A stretch of DNA of 64,000 nt from CAJPQU01 sp052170475 (GTDB taxonomy: Bacteria > Bacillota > Negativicutes > Selenomonadales > Selenomonadaceae), in NCBI GenBank assembly GCA_052170475.1, contig JBQNAL010000003.1:62001-126000 (forward strand). Direction: 5' to 3'. Positions 1 to 7,834 of this stretch are shown one piece after another. The notes under the pieces are model-generated. The model did not search any database, was not told the DNA's origin, and worked only from the letters and a program-made list of their open reading frames with translations. Position numbers and translations under genes: made by a program. Positions within the stretch are counted from its first letter, which is position 1, and each line of letters begins with the position of its first letter.

Positions 1-137
1 CCTCCCGACGTCACCAAATGCGTCCCCACGTCTTGGATGAGCGGCACCGGCGACGCCACCGCCGCCAAGAGCGCCTCTTCCAAAACCGCCAAATCCGCTT
101 TGATCACCCGAAACAACTGCACCTCAGCGAGCCGCAT
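1..137 (-). CDS. Polyprenyl (heptaprenyl-type) diphosphate synthase, N-terminal part only
   Basis: Only about the first 45 codons are present; the gene runs off the left edge. The N-terminus MRLAEVQLF is followed by ...LASPVPLIQDVGTH-like sequence and ends at TSGG. This is the first helix pair of all-trans polyprenyl synthetases, just before their conserved GGKRLRP segment. The family extends farnesyl- or geranyl-diphosphate with isopentenyl diphosphate to make the menaquinone side chain. The ATG at 137 lies downstream of a GGCGAGG sequence. A stronger Shine-Dalgarno further upstream (GGAGGAG, 173-179) instead serves an ATG at 171 in another frame. The gene follows the Rrf2 regulator on the same strand, 63 bases away. 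The chain length of the product cannot be judged from this fragment. Confidence 0.75.
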   Translation of the reverse strand, partial: MRLAEVQLFRVIKADLAVLEEALLAAVASPVPLIQDVGTHLVTSG

Positions 138-171
138 ACCAACCCTCGCCCCCAACCCACGCGATTTTCAT
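124..171 (-). other. Possible 15-codon leader ORF overlapping the polyprenyl synthase start
   Basis: ATG at 171 has the best ribosome binding site in this gap (GGAGGAG three to five bases upstream). It encodes MKIAWVGGEGWYAAR and a TGA stop at 124-126, so it overlaps the first codons of the polyprenyl synthase in another frame. It could couple translation from a strong start to the weak downstream start, or it could be chance. No homology was recognised. Confidence 0.3.
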
Positions 172-200
172 TCTCCTCCGCCGCCTTCTCCCCGCTTTTT

Positions 201-647
201 TCACGTCGCTTGGCACCCTTTTTCAGCGGTCGTCATCTCCTGCTGCCAAGCCACCAAATCCGCCAAGGTCACCTCATGCACAACCTTCTGCACCGCCGCG
301 TCCACCCTCTCCCAGAGGCGCAGCGTCGAACAATACCCCTGCCTAGGGCACTCGTTCTCCTCCGCCTCGAGGCAGGTCACCGGCGCCAAACTCCCCTCGA
401 TGATCGTCAATATCCCACCCGCCGTATACTCCTCCGGCGTTCGGGACAAGCGATAGCCCCCCTGCGGTCCACGACTGCTGCGCACAAAGCCCGCCTTGTG
501 CAAAACGGACACGATCTGCTCCAAATACTTCTCCGAAATCATCTGCCGCCGCGCAATATCCTTAATGCGTACCGGCGCGCCGCCGCTATACATCGCGATG
601 TCAATCATCATCCGCAGCGCGTACCGCCCCCGCGTAGAAATCTTCAC
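201..647 (-). CDS. Rrf2-family transcriptional regulator with IscR-like cysteines
   Basis: This 148-aa protein has the standard Rrf2 length. It begins MKISTRGRYALRMMIDIA, the family's first helix, followed by a winged helix-turn-helix (about residues 25-68, ending GPQGGYRLSR). Cys92, Cys100 and Cys106 lie where IscR (92, 98, 104) and other Rrf2 members bind a [2Fe-2S] cluster. An Fe-S or thiol-sensing repressor or activator is therefore likely, but the spacing C-x7-C-x5-C differs from E. coli IscR. No isc/suf or cys genes are nearby, so the regulon is unknown. It lies just upstream of the polyprenyl synthase on the same strand. Its own 5' region holds the 113-bp repeated element at 742-854. 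Confidence 0.9.
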   Translation of the reverse strand: MKISTRGRYALRMMIDIAMYSGGAPVRIKDIARRQMISEKYLEQIVSVLHKAGFVRSSRGPQGGYRLSRTPEEYTAGGILTIIEGSLAPVTCLEAEENECPRQGYCSTLRLWERVDAAVQKVVHEVTLADLVAWQQEMTTAEKGCQAT

Positions 648-741
648 ATCCTATGCCTCCATCAAAACCGCCGCTCTCAGATCGTGCCGCCGAAGCCAAC
701 GCCCGCAGCGAAAAAGCGGTGTACTCCCGTCCATTTCACCA

Positions 742-854
742 TAACCACTAAATTCAGCCGGCACTGCGCTTGCCTTTGTTAAGTGTTCCGATATATATTC
801 TCACTAAACTCGTACTCCCTCTAGTCGTACTCGTTAAGTGTTCATATTATATCA
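742..854 (-). repeat. 113-bp repeated element, copy A
   Basis: It aligns without gaps to 61773-61885; by hand count 94 of 113 positions are identical, and 51 of the last 53 are. It contains four boxes in alternating orientation: CACTAA (746), TTAAGTG (779), CACTAAA (802) and TTAAGTG (834). These form two tandem imperfect inverted repeats spaced about 55 bp apart. Read on the minus strand the element begins with TGATATAAT (a -10-like TATAAT at 846-851) and ends about 94 bases before the Rrf2 start codon. The 648-1014 gap otherwise holds only the deoD promoter. Confidence 0.75.
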
Positions 855-952
855 TACTGGCACGGGCGGCGATACCCACCACGAGGAAAACCGCGGATTA
901 TTTCACAAATTCTGCCGTCATGCAGCCTGTTCTCGCCAAACCCGCGAATCCC

Positions 953-981
953 TTTCCAAACGTCACGGTCTGCGCTATAAT
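953..981 (+). promoter_or_regulatory. Sigma-A-type promoter of deoD
   Basis: A perfect -10 TATAAT lies at 976-981, with a weak -35 TTTCCA at 953-958 and a 17-base spacer. The transcript would start near 988, and the deoD ribosome binding site GAGGAGG (1001-1007) follows directly. Confidence 0.65.
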
Positions 982-1014
982 GGGAAGGAACATTCATCAC
1001 GAGGAGGCATTTTC

Positions 1015-1722
1015 ATGAGTATGCACATCGCAGCCCAGCCGGGGGAGATCGCCAAGCGGGTGCTGATGCCCGGCGACCCGCTCCGGGCGAAACACATCGC
1101 CGAACATTTTTTAGACGGTGCCAAAGAATACACCCACATCCGCAACATGTTGGGCTACACCGGCACCTACAAGGGCGTCCCCGTTTCCATTCAAGGCTCC
1201 GGCATGGGGATGCCCTCCATGTCCATCTACGCGAACGAATTGATCGCCGAATACGGCGTCAAGCGGATCCTGCGCATCGGTACCTGCGGGGCGCTGCAAA
1301 ACGGGATCGCCGTGCGCGACCTCGTGTTTGCCCAAGCCAGTACCACGGATTCCAGTATGCTCCATAACACGTTTGGCCACGGGATCCACTTCGCGCCCAC
1401 GGCGGATTTCAGCCTCTTGGAAAAGGGTGTCGCCGCCGCGCGAGCGCTGAACGTCCCCTTTCACGTCGGCAACGTCCTGTCGCAGGATCGCCTCTACGAC
1501 GACGAGATCGACCTCAAAAAGCTCTCCGCCTACGGCGTATTGGCGGCAGAAATGGAAACGACGGCGCTCTACCTCGCCGCCGCCAAGCACGGCGTAGAAG
1601 CGCTGGGGCTCTTCACTGTCAGCAATCACATCCTCACCGGCGCGGAAACCTCGCCAGAGGAGCGGGAAACCTCCTTTAACGACATGGCGCTGGTCGCGCT
1701 GGACGCCGCGACCAGCGACTGA
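1015..1722 (+). CDS. deoD: Purine-nucleoside phosphorylase, hexameric DeoD type
   Basis: This enzyme cleaves purine (deoxy)nucleosides with phosphate to base and (deoxy)ribose-1-phosphate in purine salvage. The protein is 235 aa, the normal length. In E. coli numbering, which fits without gaps here, it keeps His4, Gly20, Arg24, Arg43, Arg87, Thr90 (usually Ser), Met180, Glu181 and Arg217. Position 204, the general-acid Asp of the SDHI motif, is Asn (TVSNHILTG). That change may reduce activity on 6-aminopurines or shift it towards 6-oxopurines. The start ATG at 1015 is set by GAGGAGG eleven bases upstream; an open frame runs further upstream but would precede the promoter. It stands alone, followed by a strong bidirectional terminator. 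Confidence 0.95.
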   Translation: MSMHIAAQPGEIAKRVLMPGDPLRAKHIAEHFLDGAKEYTHIRNMLGYTGTYKGVPVSIQGSGMGMPSMSIYANELIAEYGVKRILRIGTCGALQNGIAVRDLVFAQASTTDSSMLHNTFGHGIHFAPTADFSLLEKGVAAARALNVPFHVGNVLSQDRLYDDEIDLKKLSAYGVLAAEMETTALYLAAAKHGVEALGLFTVSNHILTGAETSPEERETSFNDMALVALDAATSD

Positions 1723-1728
1723 GCATAG

Positions 1729-1781
1729 GGCAAGAAAATTCCGGCGAAGCCTCCGCTTCGCCGGAATTTTCTTGCCTTTTT
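1729..1781. terminator. Bidirectional intrinsic terminator between deoD and the exported protein gene
   Basis: A perfect 22-bp stem (1729-1750 with 1755-1776) has a CTCC loop and is followed by TTTTT. It sits between two convergent genes and can serve both. Confidence 0.9.
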
Positions 1782-1794
1782 CCTCTTCGCCCTA

Positions 1795-2388
1795 TCACTT
1801 GCCGATGATCTCGCCAAAATCATGGTCGACGCGGGTCATGACCCCGTCTTTTACCTCGATCTCCTCCACCGCACAGGCATTCAGCCCAATGACGAACGCC
1901 GCGTACTGCTCCCATTGCGGAAGATACTTCGCCAACGCTTCCCCGCTCCGCGTCCGCACCGGGTCGGCGGTTCCATCGTCTATCTGCCCGGAGATCATGA
2001 CCAAATAATAGCGCCCTGCCGGCACATCCTCTATCGCGTAAGCGCCGTTTTCCTGCGTCGTCGTCAAAAAAATCGGCCAGCCTGCCGGTGCGATGTCCCT
2101 CTGGTACCAGTCCTCAATCTCCCCTGCGGTGAGCGCCGCCATGTGCAAATCGCTGGCAATGAGCTGCACTTTCCTCGCCCGTGCGCTCCGCGCTCCTCTT
2201 TCACCGTCGAGCGACCAGCCGACGCCGACGGCAGTCTCCCGCTCTCCGCTTCGCGTCGCATTGCTCCCCATCACCGTAAAATTTAGTTCCGACCGCAGCT
2301 TGATGAACCCGTTCACCCCGCCTGCCGCCTCTGCCGTCGAGATCGCCAGCGCCAGCGAAACCGCCAAAGCCGCCATCCATTTCCTCAT
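1795..2388 (-). CDS. Exported protein with carboxypeptidase-regulatory-like fold segment
   Basis: No named family was recognised. The 197-aa product starts at ATG 2388 behind GGAGGTGA; an in-frame ATG eight codons earlier lacks a good site. MRKWMAALAVSLALAISTAEA is a clear Sec signal peptide with an AEA-A cleavage site. The middle contains ENGAYAIEDVPAGRYYLVM, the beta-strand pattern of carboxypeptidase-regulatory-like or Cna-B modules in which a 'G.Y.i.dvPaG.Y.l' turn repeats. This suggests a periplasmic or surface beta-sandwich protein. A single Cys follows near residue 170, with no lipobox. It is transcribed alone, downstream of the cation transporter. Confidence 0.6.
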   Translation of the reverse strand: MRKWMAALAVSLALAISTAEAAGGVNGFIKLRSELNFTVMGSNATRSGERETAVGVGWSLDGERGARSARARKVQLIASDLHMAALTAGEIEDWYQRDIAPAGWPIFLTTTQENGAYAIEDVPAGRYYLVMISGQIDDGTADPVRTRSGEALAKYLPQWEQYAAFVIGLNACAVEEIEVKDGVMTRVDHDFGEIIGK

Positions 2389-2481
2389 CTCGTCACCTCC
2401 ATCGCACTGCATTTCCTTATCAGAATACTTCGACCAAAAAGGAAAATTTCCTTTCCTGTCTGTCCCTCAAATCTGCATTTC

Positions 2482-3648
2482 TCAGCAATACTGATGGTCA
2501 AAGTGGATGACGGCCTGATAGCGGGGGTGCAGGGCTTTTAGCTGTTCGCCTACGGCGCGGGCGATCTCTTCGTCGCGCAGGGAAACGCCGTGGGGGACGA
2601 CGATGTCAAAGAGGAGGCTGCGGCCGCCTTCTGCCGTTTTCGTGAGGCGAAAATCGTGCATGGTCAGGGTCGGCTCGATGGCCTGAACGATATTGTCCGT
2701 CAAAAAGCGCAGGCGGTTCGTTTCCGGATCGTCGAGAATGACGGGATCCATGTGTACCGTCACCGCCACATGGAAATGCGCTTCCAAGCGCTGCTCCAAG
2801 GCGTCGACGGCGGTGTGCGCCGCCATGATCTCCATATTCCCCGGCACCTCGGCATGGAGTGACGCGAAGACGCGTCCGGGGCCATAATCGTGAATGATGA
2901 GATCATGGACGCCGATGATGGGCGGCGTGGCCAGCACGAACTTTTTGATCTCCGACACCAGCGCCGGGTCGGGGGCTTCTCCCATGAGGGGCTGTGCGGT
3001 GCTTTTCACCGCCTCCCACCCGCTGTAAAGAATGAAGAGCGCCACAAAGACCCCCGCCGCCCCGTCCACGTTCCAACCCGTCCCCACATAGAGGAGAAGC
3101 GAAAGAAGCACCGCCGCCGTAGACAGGCAATCGCTCCGGCTGTCTGCGGCGGCGGCTCGAATGGCCGCCGATTGGATGCGATCCCCCACGGTTTGGTAAA
3201 AATGCGCCAAGGCCAATTTCCCGAAAACGGAAAGCAGCAATACGCCTCCCGTCACCCAGTCCACCGCCAGATCTTCCGGGTGCAGGATCTTCATGACCGA
3301 GGATTGAAGGAGCTGGAAGCCCACAAAGAGGATGACAACGGCGACGAAAAGCCCCGTCAGATACTCCACGCGGCCATGTCCGAAAGGATGCTCTGGATCT
3401 GCCGGGCGAGCGGCGATGCGAAAGCCCAACAGCATGACGAGGGAAGACCCGGCATCGGAAAGATTATTGAGGGCGTCGGCCACGATGGAAATGGCACCGC
3501 TCATGAGACCGATGGCCAATTTCGCCGCAAAGAGCAGCAAGTTGACCCCGATCCCCACCCCGCCGGCCCGCGCCCCGCACCGCTCCCGCACCGCCGGGGC
3601 AGCGGGATCCGCCTCGCTCGGAATAAAATACCCCCAAAAACCGCCCAT
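2482..3648 (-). CDS. Cation diffusion facilitator family transporter, probable Mn(II)-type
   Basis: This 388-aa inner-membrane cation/proton antiporter has about six transmembrane segments (roughly residues 30-215) and a cytoplasmic C-terminal domain. The intramembrane metal site reads N61-x3-D65 in TM2 (NNLSD) and D169-x3-D173 in TM5 (DSRSD). Zinc-exporting members usually have His in one of these pairs, whereas N/D-x3-D with D-x3-D is typical of the manganese clade, so Mn(II) efflux is the better guess. The cytoplasmic tail is longer than in short members such as FieF and appears to hold a second ferredoxin-like dimerisation repeat (residues about 300-388). The ATG at 3648 follows AGAGGAGCG. 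It is probably monocistronic. Confidence 0.88.
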   Translation of the reverse strand: MGGFWGYFIPSEADPAAPAVRERCGARAGGVGIGVNLLLFAAKLAIGLMSGAISIVADALNNLSDAGSSLVMLLGFRIAARPADPEHPFGHGRVEYLTGLFVAVVILFVGFQLLQSSVMKILHPEDLAVDWVTGGVLLLSVFGKLALAHFYQTVGDRIQSAAIRAAAADSRSDCLSTAAVLLSLLLYVGTGWNVDGAAGVFVALFILYSGWEAVKSTAQPLMGEAPDPALVSEIKKFVLATPPIIGVHDLIIHDYGPGRVFASLHAEVPGNMEIMAAHTAVDALEQRLEAHFHVAVTVHMDPVILDDPETNRLRFLTDNIVQAIEPTLTMHDFRLTKTAEGGRSLLFDIVVPHGVSLRDEEIARAVGEQLKALHPRYQAVIHFDHQYC

Positions 3649-3708
3649 GCGCCTCGCTCCTCTCCGTTGAAAATGAATACAACTGACGTTTATCAGACCA
3701 TAATAGGA

Positions 3709-3736
3709 ATGCCTTCCTCAAAGCTGAGGAAGGCAT
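3709..3736. terminator. Hairpin between proS and the cation transporter
   Basis: A 12-bp perfect stem (3709-3720 with 3725-3736) with an AAGC loop lies about 100 bases past the proS stop. There is no clear U-tract on either side, so termination efficiency is uncertain. Confidence 0.5.
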
Positions 3737-3838
3737 CATGTATTTTCATTAAGTATATCGAACCATGGCGAAAAAGTCAAACGAAAAGCCACCGAATCGC
3801 CATTTTAGGGTACCCGACAAAGAAATCGCCCCGCGCCG

Positions 3839-5545
3839 TCACAGCGTTTCTAAGAGCGCTTTGACCCCCGCCAAGTAATCCGCCGCCGAAAACTCCTTCA
3901 CTTCGCCGGTGCGGCGCACCCGCACTTCCACCTTATCCTCCTCGACGGCTTTCGGCCCCACCGTCACGCGGAGGGGGTAGCCGATGAGATCGGCGTCTTT
4001 GAACTTCACCCCGGCGCGTTCCCGGCGATCGTCCAAGAGTACGTCGATCCCGGCCGCCTTCATCTCCCTGTAAAGCTTCTCCGCCACGGCAAGTTGTTCG
4101 GGTACTTTGGCGTTGACGGGAACCACCACCACCTCAAAGGGCGCGATGGCGCGAGGCCAAATGATCCCGTCCGCATCGCTGCTCTGCTCGATGGCCGCCG
4201 CCATCGTCCGGCTGACGCCGATGCCGTAGCAGCCCATGACCAGTGGCTTTTCCTTGCCGTTCTCGTCTAAGAACGTCGCCCCCAGGGCTTCACTGTACTT
4301 CGTCCCCAACGTGAATACCTGCCCCGCCTCGATGCCGCGCGTCATGCGCAGGGGCGCACCGCAGCGCGGGCAGGGATCGCCCGCCGCTACCAGCCGGATG
4401 TCGGCCACGGCAACGTCTTGGAAATCCCGCGCGGGATTGACATTGACGTAGTGCACGTCCACTTCGTTGGCGCCGGCGACCGCGTTATACATCGCCATCA
4501 CCGTGGCGTCGACGACGATCGTCGGCTCTTTTTGAAGGCCGATGGGACTCATGAAGCCGGGAACCCCTCCCACGGCTCCTATCGCCGCTTCTTCCGCCAT
4601 GCGAAGCGCCAAGGCGCCGGTGACGTTTTGCAGCTTGACCTCGTTGACTTCGTGATCCCCTCGCACGAACGCAAGGACGAGCTCGTCCTTTTCGTTTTGG
4701 TAGGCGACCGCCTTGATCGTCCTTTCCACCGGAATGTCCAGGGCAGCCGCCACCAACTCGATGGTGTGCGCCCCCGGGGTCGATGCCTTTTCCAGCGGGC
4801 GCATCTCCTCTTCGGGGGCTACGATCTGTTTCAGCTCCGCCTTCTCATCGCTGGCAGCATACGCACAGGCTTCACAGTAGACGATATTCGACTCCCCTGC
4901 CTCCGCTAAGACCGTAAACTCATGGGAATGTGCGCCGCCGATGGCGCCGTTGTCCGCCTCCACGGGGCGAAAGCGCAGACCACAGCGCGTGAAGATACGG
5001 CTGTACGCGTCGAACATTTTCTGATAGGAAACCTGTAACCCTTCCTCGTCTTTATCGAAGGAATAGAGATCCTTCATGATAAATTCCCGCCCCCGCATGA
5101 GGCCGAAGCGTGGCCGGATCTCATCCCGATATTTATTCTGTATCTGATAGAGCATCAGGGGGAGCTGCTTATAGGAGCGCACTTCGTCCCGCACCAGCGA
5201 CGTGACCAATTCTTCGTGGGTAGGCCCCAAGCAAAATTCGCGGTCATGACGGTCGTTCAGGCGAAACATCTCCTCGCCGTAAACCGCCCAACGCCCCGTT
5301 TCCTTCCAGATCTCCGACGGCTGCAGGATGGGCATGGCGATCTCCTGCCCGCCCGCCGCGTCCATCTCCTCGCGGACGATGGCCTCGATTTTCCTCAGCG
5401 TGCGCCAAGCCAACGGCAAATAGGTGTAAATACCGCCCGCCGCCTTGCGGATCATGCCCGCCCGGAGCATCAGCTTGTGGCTGATCACCTCCGCTTCCGC
5501 CGGTACTTCCCGCAGCGTGGGCGCATAAAGCTGTGTGGTACGCAT
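3839..5545 (-). CDS. proS: Prolyl-tRNA synthetase, bacterial type with editing domain
   Basis: This class II synthetase charges tRNA-Pro. At 568 aa it has the bacterial arrangement. Motif 1 and the active site are N-terminal (TYLPLAWRTLRKIEAIVREE, GPTHEE, RFGLMRGREF). The Ala-tRNA-Pro editing insertion follows at about residues 230-400 (YbaK-like, with PVERTIKAVAY), then motif 3 (GCYGIGVSRTMAA) and the anticodon-binding domain from about residue 470. Start ATG 5545 is followed by RTTQLYAPTLRE, the usual N-terminus. It is the last gene of the isoprenoid/lipid operon, 99 bases after ispG, as in many Negativicutes. Confidence 0.97.
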   Translation of the reverse strand: MRTTQLYAPTLREVPAEAEVISHKLMLRAGMIRKAAGGIYTYLPLAWRTLRKIEAIVREEMDAAGGQEIAMPILQPSEIWKETGRWAVYGEEMFRLNDRHDREFCLGPTHEELVTSLVRDEVRSYKQLPLMLYQIQNKYRDEIRPRFGLMRGREFIMKDLYSFDKDEEGLQVSYQKMFDAYSRIFTRCGLRFRPVEADNGAIGGAHSHEFTVLAEAGESNIVYCEACAYAASDEKAELKQIVAPEEEMRPLEKASTPGAHTIELVAAALDIPVERTIKAVAYQNEKDELVLAFVRGDHEVNEVKLQNVTGALALRMAEEAAIGAVGGVPGFMSPIGLQKEPTIVVDATVMAMYNAVAGANEVDVHYVNVNPARDFQDVAVADIRLVAAGDPCPRCGAPLRMTRGIEAGQVFTLGTKYSEALGATFLDENGKEKPLVMGCYGIGVSRTMAAAIEQSSDADGIIWPRAIAPFEVVVVPVNAKVPEQLAVAEKLYREMKAAGIDVLLDDRRERAGVKFKDADLIGYPLRVTVGPKAVEEDKVEVRVRRTGEVKEFSAADYLAGVKALLETL

Positions 5546-5644
5546 AACATCCTATCCCTTCCTCATAAATTGCCGCCGACTCGACGGCGAGATCCATCCC
5601 TCGATGAACCGAACGAAAATGACGCAGGAAAACGCTCCCTCCCA

Positions 5645-6715
5645 CTAAAGGTTCCCGTCTGCCGCAAGGATCGCGTCGATCTCCTTAAAGAGCTCCGCCA
5701 CCAACCGATCTTCCGGCACCTTGCGCAGGACGACGCCCTTCTTAAAGACCAGCCCTTCCCCGCGCCCCCCGGCGATCCCGACGTCGGCTTCCCGCGCCTC
5801 GCCAGGGCCATTGACGATGCAGCCCATGACCGCCACGCTGAGGGGACGCTTGACCCCCGCCAACCGCGCCTCGACTTCCGCCGCGATCTTTGGGAGGTCG
5901 ATGGCGGTGCGCCCGCAGGTGGGACAGGCGATGAGGGTGGGGCCATATTCCCGCAGCCCCAAGGATTTTAAGATCTCATTGGCCACCTTCACTTCCACCA
6001 CCGGGTCGCCGGTGAGGGAGACGCGAACCGTATCGCCGATCCCTTCCGCCAAAAGGGCGCCGATGCCCACGGCAGATTTGATCATCCCGCTCTGGGGCGT
6101 GCCCGCCTCCGTGATGCCCAAGTGGAGCGGATAATCGACCCGCTCGCTCATCAGCCGGTAAGCGGCCAAGGTCAGCGGCACGTCATGCGCCTTGAGGGAG
6201 ATCTTGATGTCATGGAAATCCTCGGCTTCCAAGAGGCGCACATGCTCCATGGCGGACTCCACCAGCGCCTCCGCCGTCGGATGCCCGTATTTTTCCAGCA
6301 GCTTTTTGTCTAAGGAACCGGCGTTTACCCCGATGCGGATGGGGATGTGCGCCGCCTTGGCCGCCGCTGTCACCGCCCGCACCCTGTCTGCGCCGCCGAT
6401 GTTGCCGGGGTTGAGGCGCAGCCCCGCGACACCCTGCTCGATGGCGATGAGCGCCAGCCGATAATCAAAGTGGATGTCCGCGACCAACGGGACATCCACG
6501 GCACGACGGATCGCGCCGAGATTTTCCGCCGCCGCCCTATCCGGCACGGCGAGGCGAACGATGTCGCAGCCCGCTTCCGAGAGCGATCGAATCTGCGCCA
6601 CGGTGGCCACCGTATCCGTCGTCGGGGTATTCGTCATGGACTGCACCGAGATGGGGGCGCCACCGCCGATGGGGATCGCCCCGATATGAAGTTGCCGTGT
6701 CTCTCGTCGCTTCAT
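5645..6715 (-). CDS. ispG: 4-hydroxy-3-methylbut-2-enyl diphosphate synthase (GcpE)
   Basis: This [4Fe-4S] enzyme makes HMBPP from MEcPP, the penultimate step of the MEP isoprenoid pathway. The roughly 356-aa protein has the short two-domain bacterial form. An N-terminal TIM barrel (SVQSMTNTPT, DIHFDYRLA, LRLNPGNIGG) is followed by a C-terminal cluster domain with CPTC and a third ligand in MGCIVNGPGEA. The start at ATG 6715 (MKRRETRQLHIG) gives nine bases from GGAG; ATG 6721 two codons earlier is also possible. It lies between rseP and proS in one operon that also carries dxr, another MEP enzyme. Confidence 0.97.
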   Translation of the reverse strand: MKRRETRQLHIGAIPIGGGAPISVQSMTNTPTTDTVATVAQIRSLSEAGCDIVRLAVPDRAAAENLGAIRRAVDVPLVADIHFDYRLALIAIEQGVAGLRLNPGNIGGADRVRAVTAAAKAAHIPIRIGVNAGSLDKKLLEKYGHPTAEALVESAMEHVRLLEAEDFHDIKISLKAHDVPLTLAAYRLMSERVDYPLHLGITEAGTPQSGMIKSAVGIGALLAEGIGDTVRVSLTGDPVVEVKVANEILKSLGLREYGPTLIACPTCGRTAIDLPKIAAEVEARLAGVKRPLSVAVMGCIVNGPGEAREADVGIAGGRGEGLVFKKGVVLRKVPEDRLVAELFKEIDAILAADGNL

Positions 6716-6787
6716 TGGCATCGGCTCCTAAAAAAACAGATCAAACGAAATCCGTCCGATTGGCAAAGCGGAAGGTATCCGTGCGTG

Positions 6788-7825
6788 CTAACTCCCAAAG
6801 AAAATGCGCACGATGTCGTTCTTTGTGGCAAACAGCATCAGCATGACCAAGAGGGTGATGCCCGCCATCTGGGTGTAGTACAGCGCTTTCGTCCCCAAGG
6901 GCTTTCCCCGAAGCTTTTCGATGGCAAGATGGAGGAGATGTCCCCCGTCGAGCGCCGGCACCGGCAGAAGATTGAGGATCCCCAAATTGAGGCTCAAGAG
7001 CGCCGCGAAATTTAAGAGCGCCGCAAAGCCGATCTGCGCCACCTCCCCGGCCATCTGGGCGACCCCTAAAGGCCCTGCCAATTCCGCCTTCGCGCTGCCG
7101 GTGAGCATCCCCCAAAGCCCTTCGAGCATCTTGTAGATGATGTAGCCCGTCTTGTAAAACGCCAGACCGATCGCTTCGAAAAAGCCCGGGTGACGAAAAT
7201 CCGACGAGCTGGTAATCCCCACCAAGGGGCGCTCGGCGCTCTTATCATAAACGGGGATCAGCGTCGCCGTCTTTTCCGCCCCGTCGCGGCGGAACTCCAC
7301 CTTGATGGGGTGTTCCCCTTCTTTTAAGATGATGTTGACAATATCCTCCCACTTTTCCGTCGCCTGACCGTTCATCCGCTCGATGACATCGCCCTTTTTC
7401 AGCCCGGCGGCGGCCGCCGGCTTATCCGGCAGAATATCCCCCAATTCGGGGCGATCCGACGGCGTACTGACCCCCACGGCTAAAAAAAGGCCGAAGAAAA
7501 TCACCACCGGCAGAATGAAGTTCATCAGCGGCCCCGCCACAATGGCCATCATCCGCTTCCACACCGGCTTTGCGCAGTAGCCGCGCTCGCCGGCGTCGTT
7601 CTCCTCGGGATCCATCCCGGCGATGTCATTGAAGCCCCCCAAGGGGACAGCGCGGATCGAATACACCGTCTCCCCGTAAGTATAGCTGAAAATCCGAGGG
7701 CCAAAGCCGATGGCGAACTCATCCACCCGCATCCCCATGGCCTTCGCCATGAGAAAATGCCCCAACTCATGAAAAAGAACCAATAGCCCAAAGACAAAAA
7801 CCGAAGCCAAAACCGTCAGTAACAT
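6788..7825 (-). CDS. rseP: RIP site-2 metalloprotease RseP
   Basis: This inner-membrane zinc protease cuts transmembrane substrates such as anti-sigma factors and remnant signal peptides. The 345-aa protein has HELGH at residues 19-23 in the first transmembrane segment. A periplasmic PDZ domain lies around residues 110-195 (KKGDVIERMNG...), and LLPVPALDGG near residue 295 supplies the third zinc ligand (Asp). The C-terminal helix is hydrophobic. ATG 7825 follows GGGGGAACGT. It sits between dxr and ispG, a gene order common to Firmicutes and proteobacteria. Confidence 0.95.
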   Translation of the reverse strand: MLLTVLASVFVFGLLVLFHELGHFLMAKAMGMRVDEFAIGFGPRIFSYTYGETVYSIRAVPLGGFNDIAGMDPEENDAGERGYCAKPVWKRMMAIVAGPLMNFILPVVIFFGLFLAVGVSTPSDRPELGDILPDKPAAAAGLKKGDVIERMNGQATEKWEDIVNIILKEGEHPIKVEFRRDGAEKTATLIPVYDKSAERPLVGITSSSDFRHPGFFEAIGLAFYKTGYIIYKMLEGLWGMLTGSAKAELAGPLGVAQMAGEVAQIGFAALLNFAALLSLNLGILNLLPVPALDGGHLLHLAIEKLRGKPLGTKALYYTQMAGITLLVMLMLFATKNDIVRIFFGS

Positions 7826-7834
7826 ACGTTCCCC

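Noticed and set aside
838..1014. An N-terminal extension of deoD upstream of 1015
   Set aside because: The promoter -10 at 976 and the ribosome site at 1001 lie inside it, and the family starts at the MSMHIAAQPG segment.
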